Notes: generated from the sequence alone by a model not told the origin. DNA of 64,000 nt from Bradyrhizobium arachidis (GCF_015291705.1 NZ_CP030050.1:930001-994000), one strand, 5' to 3'. Numbered from the stretch's first letter, positions 28,703 through 37,497 are shown. A program made the numbers and translations.

Positions 28703-29074
28703 ATGTTTGACAGATTTTCCAAGTTTGGCGGCCGCAAGGCAGTCCTTGCCACGGCCGCAGTACTGGCGTTGACCGCTGCCGCCCCGACCGCCTCCTATGC
28801 AGGCGGCCGCCATTGGCATGGCGGCGGCGGCGCGGCCTTCGCCGGCGCGGCCATTGCAGGCGCCATCGGCACCGGCCTTGCGATCGCCGCGAGCCGTGAC
28901 GCCTACGCCTATGACTACGGTCCAGGCTATGGCTATTACGGCGGTCCGGCCTATTACAGTGCCCCTGCCTATGGCCCCTATTACGGTCCGGGCCCCAACT
29001 ACCAGTACCAGCGCTATGGCGGCTCGGCGCCGTCGGAGCTCTGCGGCCAGGGCTATGTCCAGAACTGCTACTGA
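28703..29074 (+). CDS. Gly/Tyr-rich secreted protein
   Basis: The start at 28703 is preceded by AAGGAGGG, a strong ribosome site. The 123-residue protein has a leader (AVLATAAVLALTAAAPTASYA). A His/Gly patch (GRHWHGGGG) and a membrane-like Ala/Gly stretch (FAGAAIAGAIGTGLAIA) follow. Then come many Tyr-Gly-Pro repeats (GYYGGPAYYSAP, YYGPGPNYQY), and the end is SELCGQGYVQNCY with two cysteines. The composition suggests an envelope or surface protein. A strong terminator follows at 29099. No function is known. Confidence 0.82.
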   Translation: MFDRFSKFGGRKAVLATAAVLALTAAAPTASYAGGRHWHGGGGAAFAGAAIAGAIGTGLAIAASRDAYAYDYGPGYGYYGGPAYYSAPAYGPYYGPGPNYQYQRYGGSAPSELCGQGYVQNCY

Positions 29075-29098
29075 CCTTGGCTACCAAAGGTTGACCAC

Positions 29099-29135
29099 AA
29101 CCGGCCGTCGCGGCGCCGCGACGGCCGGTTTTTTG
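29099..29135 (+). terminator. Intrinsic terminator
   Basis: AACCGGCCGTCGCGG and CCGCGACGGCCGGTT form a 14-16 base-pair stem with a tight loop, followed directly by TTTTTT. It lies 25 bases after the stop codon of the Gly/Tyr-rich protein and reads on the plus strand. Confidence 0.93.
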
Positions 29136-29190
29136 CTTTTGCTGCCGTACGTTAACGCGCTCGCCACCGGTTTAGAGTATTTTCGCGTAC

Positions 29191-29595
29191 ATGAGTGATT
29201 CGCTTGAGCGGCTATATCTGGCTGTGCTCGCGGCCAGGGACCTTGATCCGGCAACATCGCGCACCGCGCGGCTGTTTCAGCGCGGCCCCTCCAAAATGGC
29301 TAAGAAGCTGGCCGAAGAGGCTATCGAAGTCGTGATCGACGCGGTTAACGGCGATAGCGAAGCCGTGGTCCGCGAGAGCGCCGACCTGCTCTACAACCTG
29401 ACCGTGCTCTGGGCCTCCGCCGGTGTGCGCCCCGATGACGTCTGGCGCGAGATGGCGCGGCGGGAAGACATGCTCGGCATCGCCGAGAAGCTGCCGAAGT
29501 CGCCGATGAAACTGCCCAAGGTCGCGTCACCGCGCATCTCGGCGCGGCGGCCAATTGTCGCCCTGGAAGGGCGGGCGGGGCGCAAGCGCCACTAG
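29191..29595 (+). CDS. hisE: Phosphoribosyl-ATP diphosphatase (HisE-like)
   Basis: The protein has 134 residues. The MazG-like core KKLAEEAIEVVIDAVNGD, then VVRESADLLYNLTVLWASAGV, carries the Glu/Asp metal-binding residues of HisE. It hydrolyses PRATP to PRAMP in histidine synthesis. It is longer than typical HisE (about 105) because of a basic C-terminal tail of about 35 residues after KLP (PSPRISARRPIVAL region). It stands alone here, away from other his genes, so it may be a second copy with a broader pyrophosphohydrolase role. The start at 29191 lies just after the terminator of the preceding gene. Confidence 0.82.
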   Translation: MSDSLERLYLAVLAARDLDPATSRTARLFQRGPSKMAKKLAEEAIEVVIDAVNGDSEAVVRESADLLYNLTVLWASAGVRPDDVWREMARREDMLGIAEKLPKSPMKLPKVASPRISARRPIVALEGRAGRKRH

Positions 29596-29661
29596 GGCGT
29601 CACAAATCGCTCAAAAACTCGCGATGGACAAATCCGTCCCATGGTGCTTCATCGCGGCGCC

Positions 29662-30243
29662 ATGCTGAAACGTATCTACGACTGGTGCATCGACGCCGCC
29701 CACAAGCCCTACGCGCTCTGGATCATGGGAGCCGTGGCTTTCGCAGAAAGCTCGTTCTTTCCGGTTCCGCCGGACGTGATGCTGATCCCGATGTCGCTGG
29801 CGCGCCCGCAGCGCGCCTGGGTCTATGCCGCGGTCTGTACCGTCACCTCCGTGCTCGGCGGCCTGCTCGGCTACGCCATCGGCGCGCTGCTGTTCGACTC
29901 GGTCGGCCACTGGCTGATCCAGGTCTATGGCCTCGGCGACAAGGTCGAAGCCTTCCGCGCCTCCTATGCGGAATGGGGCGCCGTGATCATCCTGCTCAAG
30001 GGCCTGACGCCGATCCCCTACAAGCTCGTCACCATCACTTCGGGCTTTGCCGGCTATAGTCTCATTCTCTTCATCCTGTGCTCGATCGTCGCGCGCGGCG
30101 GCCGCTTCTTCATCGTGGCGATCCTGCTCAACCGCTACGGTGACTGGATCCGGCACAAGCTCGAGGAGCATCTCGGATTGTGGGTGGCGATCGGCGCCGC
30201 CGTGCTGGTGCTCGGCTTCGTGGTGGCGGTCAAATTGATCTGA
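29662..30243 (+). CDS. YqaA/DedA-type membrane protein (SNARE-associated family)
   Basis: With the ATG at 29662 the product has 193 residues. A seven-residue N-terminal extension from 29641 is possible but less likely. About five hydrophobic segments are seen. FAESSFFPVPPDVMLIPMSLARP and KGLTPIPYKLVTITSGFAGY match the VTT/SNARE-associated domain seen in YqaA proteins (E-x-x-F-P-P-x-P motif). These inner-membrane proteins are thought to move or flip lipids, but the role of this one is not shown. It follows hisE by about 65 bases. Confidence 0.87.
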   Translation: MLKRIYDWCIDAAHKPYALWIMGAVAFAESSFFPVPPDVMLIPMSLARPQRAWVYAAVCTVTSVLGGLLGYAIGALLFDSVGHWLIQVYGLGDKVEAFRASYAEWGAVIILLKGLTPIPYKLVTITSGFAGYSLILFILCSIVARGGRFFIVAILLNRYGDWIRHKLEEHLGLWVAIGAAVLVLGFVVAVKLI

Positions 30244-30289
30244 CCCGCAACGCTTTGCCGCTGCGCCGGCTTCGGCTACGGTTGCCCTC

Positions 30290-30820
30290 ATGATGGTTCG
30301 ATCCGGCAATCCGGCTGTGAGATTCGGGACGACGACTTCAGCAGTGCTGCTGATCCTGCTCGGCGGCAGCGAGACGGGATGGCCGCAATCCGCCCCTCCC
30401 TCGCTCGGTCTCCAGGAGCAGGGACCGCAGGCCGCGCCGCCGCCGTCGACGCCTACCCCGCCGACGCGCGAGGAAAATCCCGGCCTGATCAACGAAATGG
30501 GCAAGCTGTTCGACAAGCTGCCCTCGATCCTGCCGCCGATCAAAAGCCCGAGCGAGACCATGAGCGACCTGTCGCGGCTGGCAACGCCCTCGACCATGGT
30601 CTCCGGGCGCGTGGCGTGCCCGGTCTCGTCCAACGGCGCGCCCGACTGCAAGCTTGCCGCCGACCAGCTCTGCCGGACCAAGGGCTACAAGGAAGGCAAG
30701 AGCATCAACGCCGACTCCGCCGAAAAATGCTCGGCCAAGGTTCTGATTCCGGGCCGGCAACGCAAACCTGACGATTGCCGCACCGACACTTTCGTGACCA
30801 GCGCGCTATGCCAGAACTGA
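30290..30820 (+). CDS. Secreted Pro-rich protein, unknown
   Basis: This 176-residue protein has a hydrophobic N-terminus (TTTSAVLLILLGGSETGWPQS) that reads as a leader. A Pro/Thr/Ala-rich linker (PQAAPPPSTPTPPTREE) follows. The C-terminal 80 residues contain VACPVSSNGAPDCKLAADQLCRTKGYKEGKS and EKCSAKV, with CRTDTFVTSALC at the end: six cysteines, probably three disulfides. The A-A-x-x-L-C-x-x-K-G-Y motif is common in small rhizobial secreted proteins. Function is unknown. It is 32 bases upstream of aspA. Confidence 0.8.
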   Translation: MMVRSGNPAVRFGTTTSAVLLILLGGSETGWPQSAPPSLGLQEQGPQAAPPPSTPTPPTREENPGLINEMGKLFDKLPSILPPIKSPSETMSDLSRLATPSTMVSGRVACPVSSNGAPDCKLAADQLCRTKGYKEGKSINADSAEKCSAKVLIPGRQRKPDDCRTDTFVTSALCQN

Positions 30821-30851
30821 TGCGGTGACGCGCGAGCAGCTAGGAGCGCCC

Positions 30852-32252
30852 ATGAGCCGTACGGAGCAGGACTTCCTCGGACAGCGTGAGATCGCCGACG
30901 ACATCTATTACGGCGTCCAGACCATCCGGGGTAAGGAGAATTTCCACATCACCGGCATTCCGATGAACCAGGAGCCTTACTTCGTGAAGGCGCTTGGTTA
31001 TGTGAAGAAGGCCGCGGCGATGGCCAACCGCGATCTCGGCGCGATCGACGCCAAGGTGGCCGACGCGATCATCCTCGCCTGCGACCGCGTCATCGCCGGC
31101 GACATGATGAACCAGTTCGTCACCGACTTCATCCAGGGCGGCGCCGGCACCTCGACCAACATGAATGCCAACGAGGTCATCGCGAACCTCGCGCTGGAGT
31201 CGCTCGGCTTCAACAAGGGCGACTATCAGCACGTCAGCCCCAACGATCACGTCAATTACGGCCAGTCCACCAACGACACCTATCCGACCGCGTTCCGGCT
31301 GGCGCTGATCCTGCGGCTCGAGAGCTACATGACGGCGCTGCGCCAACTCCAGGAGGCCTTCTTCGCCAAGGGCCGCGAATTCGACCGCGTGCTGAAGATG
31401 GGCCGTACGCATCTCCAGGACGCTGTGCCGATGTCGCTCGGGGCCGAATTCCGGGGATGGGGCACCACGATCGGCGAGGAGGTCGACCGCATCTCGGAAG
31501 CACGCGCGCTGCTGCGCGAGATCAATCTCGGCGCCACCGCGATCGGCACCTCCGTGACCGCGGCAGTCGGCTATCCCAAGCTCGCGGTCCGGCATCTGAG
31601 CGCGCTGACCGGCGTCGATTTCATCCTCGCCGGCGATCTCGTGGAAGCGACCTCCGACACCGGCGCCTATGTGCAGCTCTCCGGCGTGCTCAAGCGCACC
31701 GCGAGCAAGCTGACGAAGATCTGCAACGACATCCGCCTGCTCGCCTCGGGCCCGCGCGCCGGCTTCAACGAGATCAACCTGCCGCAGCTTCAGCCGGGCT
31801 CCTCGATCATGCCGGGCAAGGTCAATCCCGTGATCCCCGAGGTCGTCAACCAGACCAGCTTCCTCGTCATCGGCCTCGACACCACGGTGACGCTGGCGGC
31901 CTCCGCCGGCCAGCTCCAGCTCAACGTGATGGAGCCGGTGATCTCGTTCGCGCTGTTCTTCTCGATCCGCACCATGGAGCGTGCAGTGAACAGCCTGCGC
32001 GAGAACTGCGTCGTCGGCATCACCGCCAATGAAGACCACACCCGCAACATGGTGCTGAATTCGCTCGGCATCGTCACGGTGCTGAAGCCGCTGCTCGGCT
32101 ACAAGCAATGCGCCGAGATCGCGCGCGAGGGCTACAAAAGCGGCAAGTCGCTGCACCAGATCGTGGTGACCGAACGCAAGCTGCTGACGCAGGAGAAGTG
32201 GGACGAGATGTTCTCGTTCGAGCGGCTGATCAATCCGGATTTGATCGGGTAG
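30852..32252 (+). CDS. aspA: Aspartate ammonia-lyase
   Basis: The start at 30852 (GGAG eight bases upstream) gives 466 residues, the family norm. The fumarase/aspartase signature GSSIMPGKVNP is present. GGAGTSTNMNANEVIAN and QSTNDTYPTAFRLA are the other conserved regions, and THLQDAVPMSLG carries the usual THxQ(D)A motif. It interconverts aspartate with fumarate and ammonia in the cytosol. The N-terminal EQDFLGQREIADDIYYGVQT supports aspartase over fumarase class II. It appears to be transcribed with the preceding secreted protein, but no regulation is visible. Confidence 0.95.
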   Translation: MSRTEQDFLGQREIADDIYYGVQTIRGKENFHITGIPMNQEPYFVKALGYVKKAAAMANRDLGAIDAKVADAIILACDRVIAGDMMNQFVTDFIQGGAGTSTNMNANEVIANLALESLGFNKGDYQHVSPNDHVNYGQSTNDTYPTAFRLALILRLESYMTALRQLQEAFFAKGREFDRVLKMGRTHLQDAVPMSLGAEFRGWGTTIGEEVDRISEARALLREINLGATAIGTSVTAAVGYPKLAVRHLSALTGVDFILAGDLVEATSDTGAYVQLSGVLKRTASKLTKICNDIRLLASGPRAGFNEINLPQLQPGSSIMPGKVNPVIPEVVNQTSFLVIGLDTTVTLAASAGQLQLNVMEPVISFALFFSIRTMERAVNSLRENCVVGITANEDHTRNMVLNSLGIVTVLKPLLGYKQCAEIAREGYKSGKSLHQIVVTERKLLTQEKWDEMFSFERLINPDLIG

Positions 32253-32256
32253 GCGC

Positions 32257-32297
32257 CGTCATTCCGGGGCGCGCGAGGCGCGAACCCGGAATGACGG
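32257..32297. repeat. Short palindromic repeat, family F, copy 2
   Basis: CCGTCATTCCGGGGCGC pairs with the later CGAACCCGGAATGACGG. It is a half-length version of the repeat at 20473, immediately after the aspA stop, where it may end the transcript. Confidence 0.78.
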
Positions 32298-32434
32298 CGG
32301 ACGAATTCCGCGCGTTGGAATTGCGGTAACTGCATCCGCCGCGGCTGCAAAACGCAATACTTGACAGTGGAAAGATTGCCTTGTTGGTATGGCTCCCAGC
32401 TTCCATTTGACCGTCACAAGAGGACCGTTCCGCA

Positions 32435-33403
32435 ATGTCCATGCCCGCCCTGTTCAAGGGGCGCCTGTCGATCCCCGTGATCGGCTCGCCGCTCTTCATC
32501 ATCTCGGTGCCCGATCTCGTGATCGCGCAGTGCAAGGCGGGCGTGGTCGGCTCGTTCCCGGCGCTCAATGCGCGGCCGCCGGAGCTGCTCGACGAATGGC
32601 TGGCGCGGATCACCGAAGAGCTTGCGGCCTATGACCGTGCTCATCCCGACAAGCCGTCGGCGCCGTTCGCGGTCAACCAGATCGTGCACAAGTCGAACAA
32701 CCGGCTCGACCACGACATGCAGCTCTGCGCCAAGTACAAGGTGCCGATGATCATCTCCTCGCTCGGCGCGCGCGAGGAGCTCAACCAGGCCGTCCACGGC
32801 TGGGGCGGCATCGTCTTCCACGACGTGATCAACCAGAAATTCGCCCACAAGGCGATCGAGAAGGGTGCCGACGGCCTGATCCTGGTCGCGGCCGGCGCCG
32901 GCGGCCATGCCGGCACCATCTCGCCGCTGGCTTTCGTCGCTGAGACGCGCAAATGGTTCGACGGCCCGATCGCGCTGTCGGGCGCGATCGGCAACGGCAA
33001 GGCGATCCGCGCTGCGCGCATCCTGGGGGCCGACTTCGCCTATATCGGCTCGGCCTTCATCGCCACCAAGGAAGCCAACGCGGTCGAGAAGTACAAGGAG
33101 ATGATCGCAGGCTCGACTGCCGACGACATCGTCTATTCCAACCTCTTCACCGGCGTGCACGGCAACTATCTGAAGCCGTCGATCCTCGCGGCCGGCATGG
33201 ATCCGGAAAACCTGCCGACCTCCGATCCCTCCAAGATGAATTTCGGCACCGACGCCTCCGGAGAGCGCGCCAAGCCAAAGGCCTGGAAGGAAATCTGGGG
33301 CTCGGGCCAGGGCATCGGCAGCATCGAGGGCGTCGTGCCCGCGGCCGAGCTGATCGCGCGCTTCAAGAAGGAATACGACGAGGCGATCGACCCGCCGTTG
33401 TGA
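32435..33403 (+). CDS. Nitronate monooxygenase family protein (with catalytic His)
   Basis: The protein has 322 residues and is an FMN-dependent TIM barrel of the 2-nitropropane dioxygenase/nitronate monooxygenase family. It has VIGSPLFIIS near the start, AAGAGGHAGT with His158 (the base in class I enzymes), and FAYIGSAFIATKEA for FMN phosphate binding. It may detoxify alkyl nitronates such as propionate-3-nitronate. Its paralogue at 36413 has a Gln in place of the His. A related FabK-like enoyl-reductase activity cannot be excluded. Neighbours include a thioesterase and an acyl-CoA ligase. Confidence 0.9.
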   Translation: MSMPALFKGRLSIPVIGSPLFIISVPDLVIAQCKAGVVGSFPALNARPPELLDEWLARITEELAAYDRAHPDKPSAPFAVNQIVHKSNNRLDHDMQLCAKYKVPMIISSLGAREELNQAVHGWGGIVFHDVINQKFAHKAIEKGADGLILVAAGAGGHAGTISPLAFVAETRKWFDGPIALSGAIGNGKAIRAARILGADFAYIGSAFIATKEANAVEKYKEMIAGSTADDIVYSNLFTGVHGNYLKPSILAAGMDPENLPTSDPSKMNFGTDASGERAKPKAWKEIWGSGQGIGSIEGVVPAAELIARFKKEYDEAIDPPL

Positions 33404-33433
33404 TGTAGGCCATCGCCCCACATCTCTCTCATC

Positions 33434-33602
33434 CGTCGTCCCGGACAAGCGTAGCTCTCGACAACGCGTAGCGTTGTCTAGAGCGGAGCGCCGATCCGGG
33501 ACCCATAACCCCAGGGAGGAGTTTGGCGAAGGCTCGTGGTTACCGGTCTTGCGCTACAACTTCTCCCTGGGGTTATGGGTCCCTGCCTTCGCGGGGACGA
33601 CA
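33434..33602. repeat. Palindromic intergenic repeat, family E, copy 2
   Basis: It begins CGTCGTCCCGGACAAGCG, has a nested GACAACGCGTAGCGTTGTC hairpin and CATAACCCCAGGGAGGAG paired with CTCCCTGGGGTTATGG, and ends GCGGGGACGACACC. It fills the gap before the thioesterase gene at 33641. Confidence 0.86.
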
Positions 33603-33640
33603 CCGGTTGCTGCGCGCCGAGTTTGCTCCACGGAGACACG

Positions 33641-34414
33641 ATGACCGCCATCTACCGCGTCGACGGCGACAACGTCGTCACCAGCCCGGACGCTGCCGGT
33701 CCCTGGGACCGGCGCATGCAGCACGGCTCGGCGCCGGCCTCGCTGGTGACGTGGGCGGCCGAGCGCATCCCGACGCCCGTGCCCATGAACATCGCGCGCG
33801 TCACCATCGATTTGATGCGTCCCGTGCCGGTGGCGCCGCTCACCATCGTAACCGAGGTTTTGCGCGAGGGCCGCAAGATCCAGCTCTGCGAAGTGAAGCT
33901 TCTGGCTGACGGCGTACAGGTCGTGGGTGCCACCGTGCTCAAGATCAAGGCCCAGGCGCAGGCACTGCCGGATGGCGTCAAGGAGCTGCCGGTCACGCTG
34001 CCGTCGCCGGAGGATTCGCTGGTCGAGGACGGTCACGCCGCCACCAGCCCGTTCGTGCGATCGGTCTCGATGCGCGCCGCGCGCGGCCGCTTCGGCCAGG
34101 CCGGCGCCGGCGCGATCTGGTTTCGCGTCGACCATCCTCTGATCGAGGGCGAAGCGATCTCGCAGGCCATGCGCGCCGTGGTCGCCGCCGACTTCTCCAA
34201 CGGCACTGCCTCGACGCTCGACTTCCGCGCCTGGACCTACATCAATGCCGACCTGACGGTGAGCTTCGCGCGCCAGCCGGTCGGGGAGTGGATCCTGCTC
34301 GACGGCGAATCCTGGATTGGCCCTGACGGTGCTGGGCTCGCGATGTCGCGGCTGGCGGATCGGCAGGGCTATTTCGGCCGCGCCGTGCAAAGCCTGGTGA
34401 TCGAGAAGCGGTGA
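33641..34414 (+). CDS. Acyl-CoA thioesterase, double hotdog type
   Basis: The start at 33641, with CGGAGA upstream, gives 257 residues; the frame is open further upstream but that part lies in the repeat. The N-terminal half has the hotdog segment MQHGSAPASLVTWAAERI and VPMNIARVTIDLMRPVPVAPLTI. The second half has DHPLIEGEAISQAMRAVVAADFSNG and ASTLDFRAWTYINADLTVSFAR, as in TesB-like double-hotdog thioesterases. It would hydrolyse acyl-CoA in the cytosol. It sits between two nitronate monooxygenase homologues and next to an acyl-CoA ligase on the opposite strand. Confidence 0.87.
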   Translation: MTAIYRVDGDNVVTSPDAAGPWDRRMQHGSAPASLVTWAAERIPTPVPMNIARVTIDLMRPVPVAPLTIVTEVLREGRKIQLCEVKLLADGVQVVGATVLKIKAQAQALPDGVKELPVTLPSPEDSLVEDGHAATSPFVRSVSMRAARGRFGQAGAGAIWFRVDHPLIEGEAISQAMRAVVAADFSNGTASTLDFRAWTYINADLTVSFARQPVGEWILLDGESWIGPDGAGLAMSRLADRQGYFGRAVQSLVIEKR

Positions 34415-34504
34415 AATGACGGCAAGCGCGCCATGGTTGCACCTGGCGCCGATTGAACGGCAGACTTCCGCCGCCGCGGAAGGGATGCTCGGCATCCTGC
34501 CAGT

Positions 34505-34603
34505 TCATATTCCGTAGAAGATCTTGATCTCCCACAGCACCACGACGATAGCCGTGATCAACGTGATCGCGGCGACTGCACTTTCCAGGGAAGCGACTCT
34601 CAT
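34505..34603 (-). CDS. Possible 32-residue membrane peptide
   Basis: An ATG at 34603 has GGAG six bases upstream and opens 32 codons to a TGA. The product is MRVASLESAV then a hydrophobic AAITLITAIVVVLW helix and EIKIFYGI: one membrane span with a charged N-terminus and an aromatic end. The surrounding 330-base gap between the thioesterase and the ligase genes has no other feature. Support is the ribosome site and the clean membrane segment; there is no homologue I can name. It could be a small subunit or a regulatory peptide. Confidence 0.5.
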   Translation of the reverse strand: MRVASLESAVAAITLITAIVVVLWEIKIFYGI

Positions 34604-34743
34604 GCGTTACTCCGCTTCCCAGCCCCGTCAGCTGGTCTAGGTGATTCCCTGATTCGCGGGCAATCGGGTCGGCATTGCCGGCGCACACTCCGTTGCGCGC
34701 TGTGGTGTCGGAGCCACAATGACCACCGTAAAATCCCGGGGAT

Positions 34744-36306
34744 TTACCCCACCATCCGGTCCCGCCCGCTCCAAAACCCCGCGCGCAGCACCTTCTTGTC
34801 GACCTTGCCGACGCCGGTCATCGGCAGCTGCTTGACGAACTGGATCTGTTTCGGCGCATGCGCGGAGCCTTTTCGCGCCCGCACCATGTTGATCAGCTCG
34901 TCCGGATCGGGCCTGACGCCCTCGCGCGGCACGATGATTGCGGTGACGGCCTCGCCCCATTTCTCGTCGGGGACGCCGACCACCGCGACCATCGCGACAT
35001 CGGCGTGTTGGGAGAGCACGTCCTCGACCTCGCGCGGAAAGATGTTGAAGCCGCCGGTGACGATCATGTCCTTCTTGCGGTCGAGGATGAACATGTAGCC
35101 GCGCTCGTCCTTGCGCGCGACGTCGCCGGTGTGCACCCAGCCGTTCTTCAGCGTCTCGGCGGTGATGTCAGGGCGCTTCCAGTATTCCGCCATCACATGC
35201 GGCGCGCGCACGCAGATCTCGCCGGCCTCGCCCGTCTCCACCTCGTTGTCGTTGTCGTCGAGGATCCTGACCTCACAGGCTGAGATCGGGAAGCCGCAGG
35301 ACGAAAACAGCTCCGGCGTCCTGGGATCGTGATCGGCCTTGCGCAGCACCGAGACCGGGTAGCATTCGGTCTGGCCGTAGAGCTGCGAGAACACCGGTCC
35401 GATGCGTTCGATGCCTTCGACCAGCCGGCTCGGCGACATCGCGGAGGCGCCGTAGAGCACGAGCTCGAGCGAGGAGAGGTCGGTCCTGCTCAGTGCGGGA
35501 TGATCGAGCAGCACATAGATCATGGTCGGCACGAACAGGGTAAAATTGATGCGCTCGCGCGCGATCGTCGCCAGCACGGCTTCGGGATCGAAGCCCTTCA
35601 GCATGTGCACGGTGCCGCCGCGCATCAGCGTCGGCAGCACCTTCGTACCGGCGACGTGGCTGATCGGCGCGACGGTGAGATAGCGCGCGGCATCGGGGAT
35701 CTCGAAGTCGGCGAGGATCGCGGCGGCAGCTCCGGCGTTCTCGCGATGGTAGCGCAGCGCGCCCTTGGATTTGCCCGTGGTGCCGCCGGTGTAGTTCAGC
35801 GTGGAGAGATCATCGAGACCTGCGAGGCACTGTGCGCTGACATGTCCAGCGCTCTCGATCGCCGCCAGCAGATCGACGCCGTATTCGGCCGGCCCCATGG
35901 TGAAGACGGCCTTGAGCCGGGCAGCTTGCGCGGCGAGCTCGCCGCCGCGATCGCGGAAGGCGGCGGCATCTACCACCAGGACTTCGGCTTCCGAATCCTC
36001 GAGCTGGAATAGCTGGTCGCTCTGCGATCCCAGCGGGTGCAGCCATGTGATGCAGCACCGCGACAATTGCGCGGCGACACCGGCGCACCACGTATCGGCG
36101 CGGTTCGCGGTCAGGAAGGCAACGCGCGCACCTCGCTGCAAGCCGAGCCGCATGAACACGCCCTGGATGCGTCCGATCAGGTCGATGGTGCCTTGATAGC
36201 TCAGCGATCCGCCGGGCCAGGCGAATGCCGTGCGGCCAGGGTAGCGCGCCAATGCCCGTAGCGTCTGCGCGCAAGTCGGGGACGATGCGTGGAGCTGATC
36301 GGACAT
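34744..36306 (-). CDS. Acyl-CoA synthetase (AMP-binding, class I)
   Basis: The protein has 520 residues. The adenylate-forming motifs are STLNYTGGTTGKSKGA, LYGQTECYP, WVHTGDVARKDERGYMFILDRKKDMIVTGGFNIFP, and a C-terminal VGKVDKKVLR with the catalytic Lys. The DRKKDMIVTGGFN region resembles fatty- or aromatic-acyl CoA ligases. The YTGGTTG loop is intact. The substrate is not clear; resemblance is to medium-chain or aryl ligases. It is on the minus strand between two nitronate monooxygenase homologues, with the divergent second one starting about 105 bases away. Confidence 0.87.
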   Translation of the reverse strand: MSDQLHASSPTCAQTLRALARYPGRTAFAWPGGSLSYQGTIDLIGRIQGVFMRLGLQRGARVAFLTANRADTWCAGVAAQLSRCCITWLHPLGSQSDQLFQLEDSEAEVLVVDAAAFRDRGGELAAQAARLKAVFTMGPAEYGVDLLAAIESAGHVSAQCLAGLDDLSTLNYTGGTTGKSKGALRYHRENAGAAAAILADFEIPDAARYLTVAPISHVAGTKVLPTLMRGGTVHMLKGFDPEAVLATIARERINFTLFVPTMIYVLLDHPALSRTDLSSLELVLYGASAMSPSRLVEGIERIGPVFSQLYGQTECYPVSVLRKADHDPRTPELFSSCGFPISACEVRILDDNDNEVETGEAGEICVRAPHVMAEYWKRPDITAETLKNGWVHTGDVARKDERGYMFILDRKKDMIVTGGFNIFPREVEDVLSQHADVAMVAVVGVPDEKWGEAVTAIIVPREGVRPDPDELINMVRARKGSAHAPKQIQFVKQLPMTGVGKVDKKVLRAGFWSGRDRMVG

Positions 36307-36412
36307 ATGTTTCCTCGTTGTCTTGTCATTGGCTTCTCGCGTGCCAATGTTTGCGCAACGCTAGCACAGAGAAGGCGGGATGGAACGGCAAAGCCCGTGC
36401 AAGGAGGCGTGA

Positions 36413-37378
36413 GTGACATCCGATCGACTGCAACTCTTTCGTGATCGCCTCGCGCTGCCCTTGATTGCAGCGCCGATGTTTCTGGTGTCGGGCGTCGAGC
36501 TCATGGTCGCGGCCTGTCGCAATGGCGTGATCGGCAGCTTTCCCACCGTGAATTGCCGCAGCACGGAACAACTTGATACGTGGTTCAGCGAGATCGAAGC
36601 GCGGCTGCTGCAGCACGAACGACAGGCCGGCCGCAAGGCAGCGCCGCTCTGCCCGAACCTGATCGTGCACCGCTCCAATGCGCGGCTGGAACAGGATCTC
36701 GCCGTGCTGCTGAAGCACAAGCCTGAAATCGTCATCACATCGGTCGGCTCGCCCGAGCCGGTGTTGAAGCCGCTGCACGATGCGGGCGCACTGGTACTGG
36801 CGGATGTTGCCTCGATCCGTCACGCCGAACGCGCAGCGGAAGCTGGTGCCGACGGTCTCGTGCTGCTCACCGCGGGCGCAGGGGGGCAGACTGGCTGGCT
36901 CAACCCGTTCGCCTTCGTCCGCGCGGTGCGCTCGTTCTACGATGGCATCATCGTGCTCGCGGGCGGCATCAGCGACGGCCAAGCGCTGCATGCAGCCGAA
37001 GTGCTCGGCTGCGATCTCGGCTACATGGGCACGAAGTTCATCGCGACGCGCGAGAGCATGGCGGACGACCGCCACAAGCAGATGCTGGTCGAGAGCAGCG
37101 CCGACGACATCCTGCTGACCACCGCGTTCACTGGCCTTCAGACCAGCATGCTGAAGCCGTCGATCGCCGCCGCCGGTCTTGACCCCAATGATCTGCCGGC
37201 GCGCGGCGCGATCGACATCGGCAAGGACATCGACGTCGCAGCGCGTGAGAACCGGCCCAAACGCTGGCGCGATATCTGGAGCGGCGGGCATTCGACGTCG
37301 GGCGTGACCGACGTGCCGGCGGCCAGCGATCTCGTTGCGCGGACCATCGCGGAATACCGCGAAGCGGTTGGGCGGTAA
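36413..37378 (+). CDS. Nitronate monooxygenase homologue with catalytic His replaced by Gln
   Basis: The protein has 321 residues and aligns along its length with the protein at 32435: LPLIAAPMFLVSGVEL, GVIGSFPTVNCRS, LIVHRSNARLEQDL, and LGYMGTKFIATRES for FMN phosphate. At the position of the active-site His it has AGAGGQTGW, with Gln159. Loss of the base suggests a different reaction, for example a reductase, or an inactive relative. Rough identity with its neighbour is about a third, so the duplication is old. It is divergent from the ligase gene. Confidence 0.85.
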   Translation: MTSDRLQLFRDRLALPLIAAPMFLVSGVELMVAACRNGVIGSFPTVNCRSTEQLDTWFSEIEARLLQHERQAGRKAAPLCPNLIVHRSNARLEQDLAVLLKHKPEIVITSVGSPEPVLKPLHDAGALVLADVASIRHAERAAEAGADGLVLLTAGAGGQTGWLNPFAFVRAVRSFYDGIIVLAGGISDGQALHAAEVLGCDLGYMGTKFIATRESMADDRHKQMLVESSADDILLTTAFTGLQTSMLKPSIAAAGLDPNDLPARGAIDIGKDIDVAARENRPKRWRDIWSGGHSTSGVTDVPAASDLVARTIAEYREAVGR

Positions 37379-37384
37379 GCTCTT

Positions 37385-37497
37385 CGCCTCTCCCCGCGTG
37401 CGGCGGGTGAGGGGGAGCCTCCGCGAGGGCAGCTGTTACCGCGATTGTGGAGACAGCCCCTCACCCCACCCTCTCCCCGTAAGAACGGGGAGAGGGA
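37385..37497. repeat. Palindromic intergenic repeat, family C, copy 5
   Basis: It opens CGCCTCTCCCCGCGTGCG and ends CTCTCCCCGTAAGAACGGGG. It lacks the inner GAATTC-type palindrome of the other copies, so this is a shortened variant. Confidence 0.85.
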
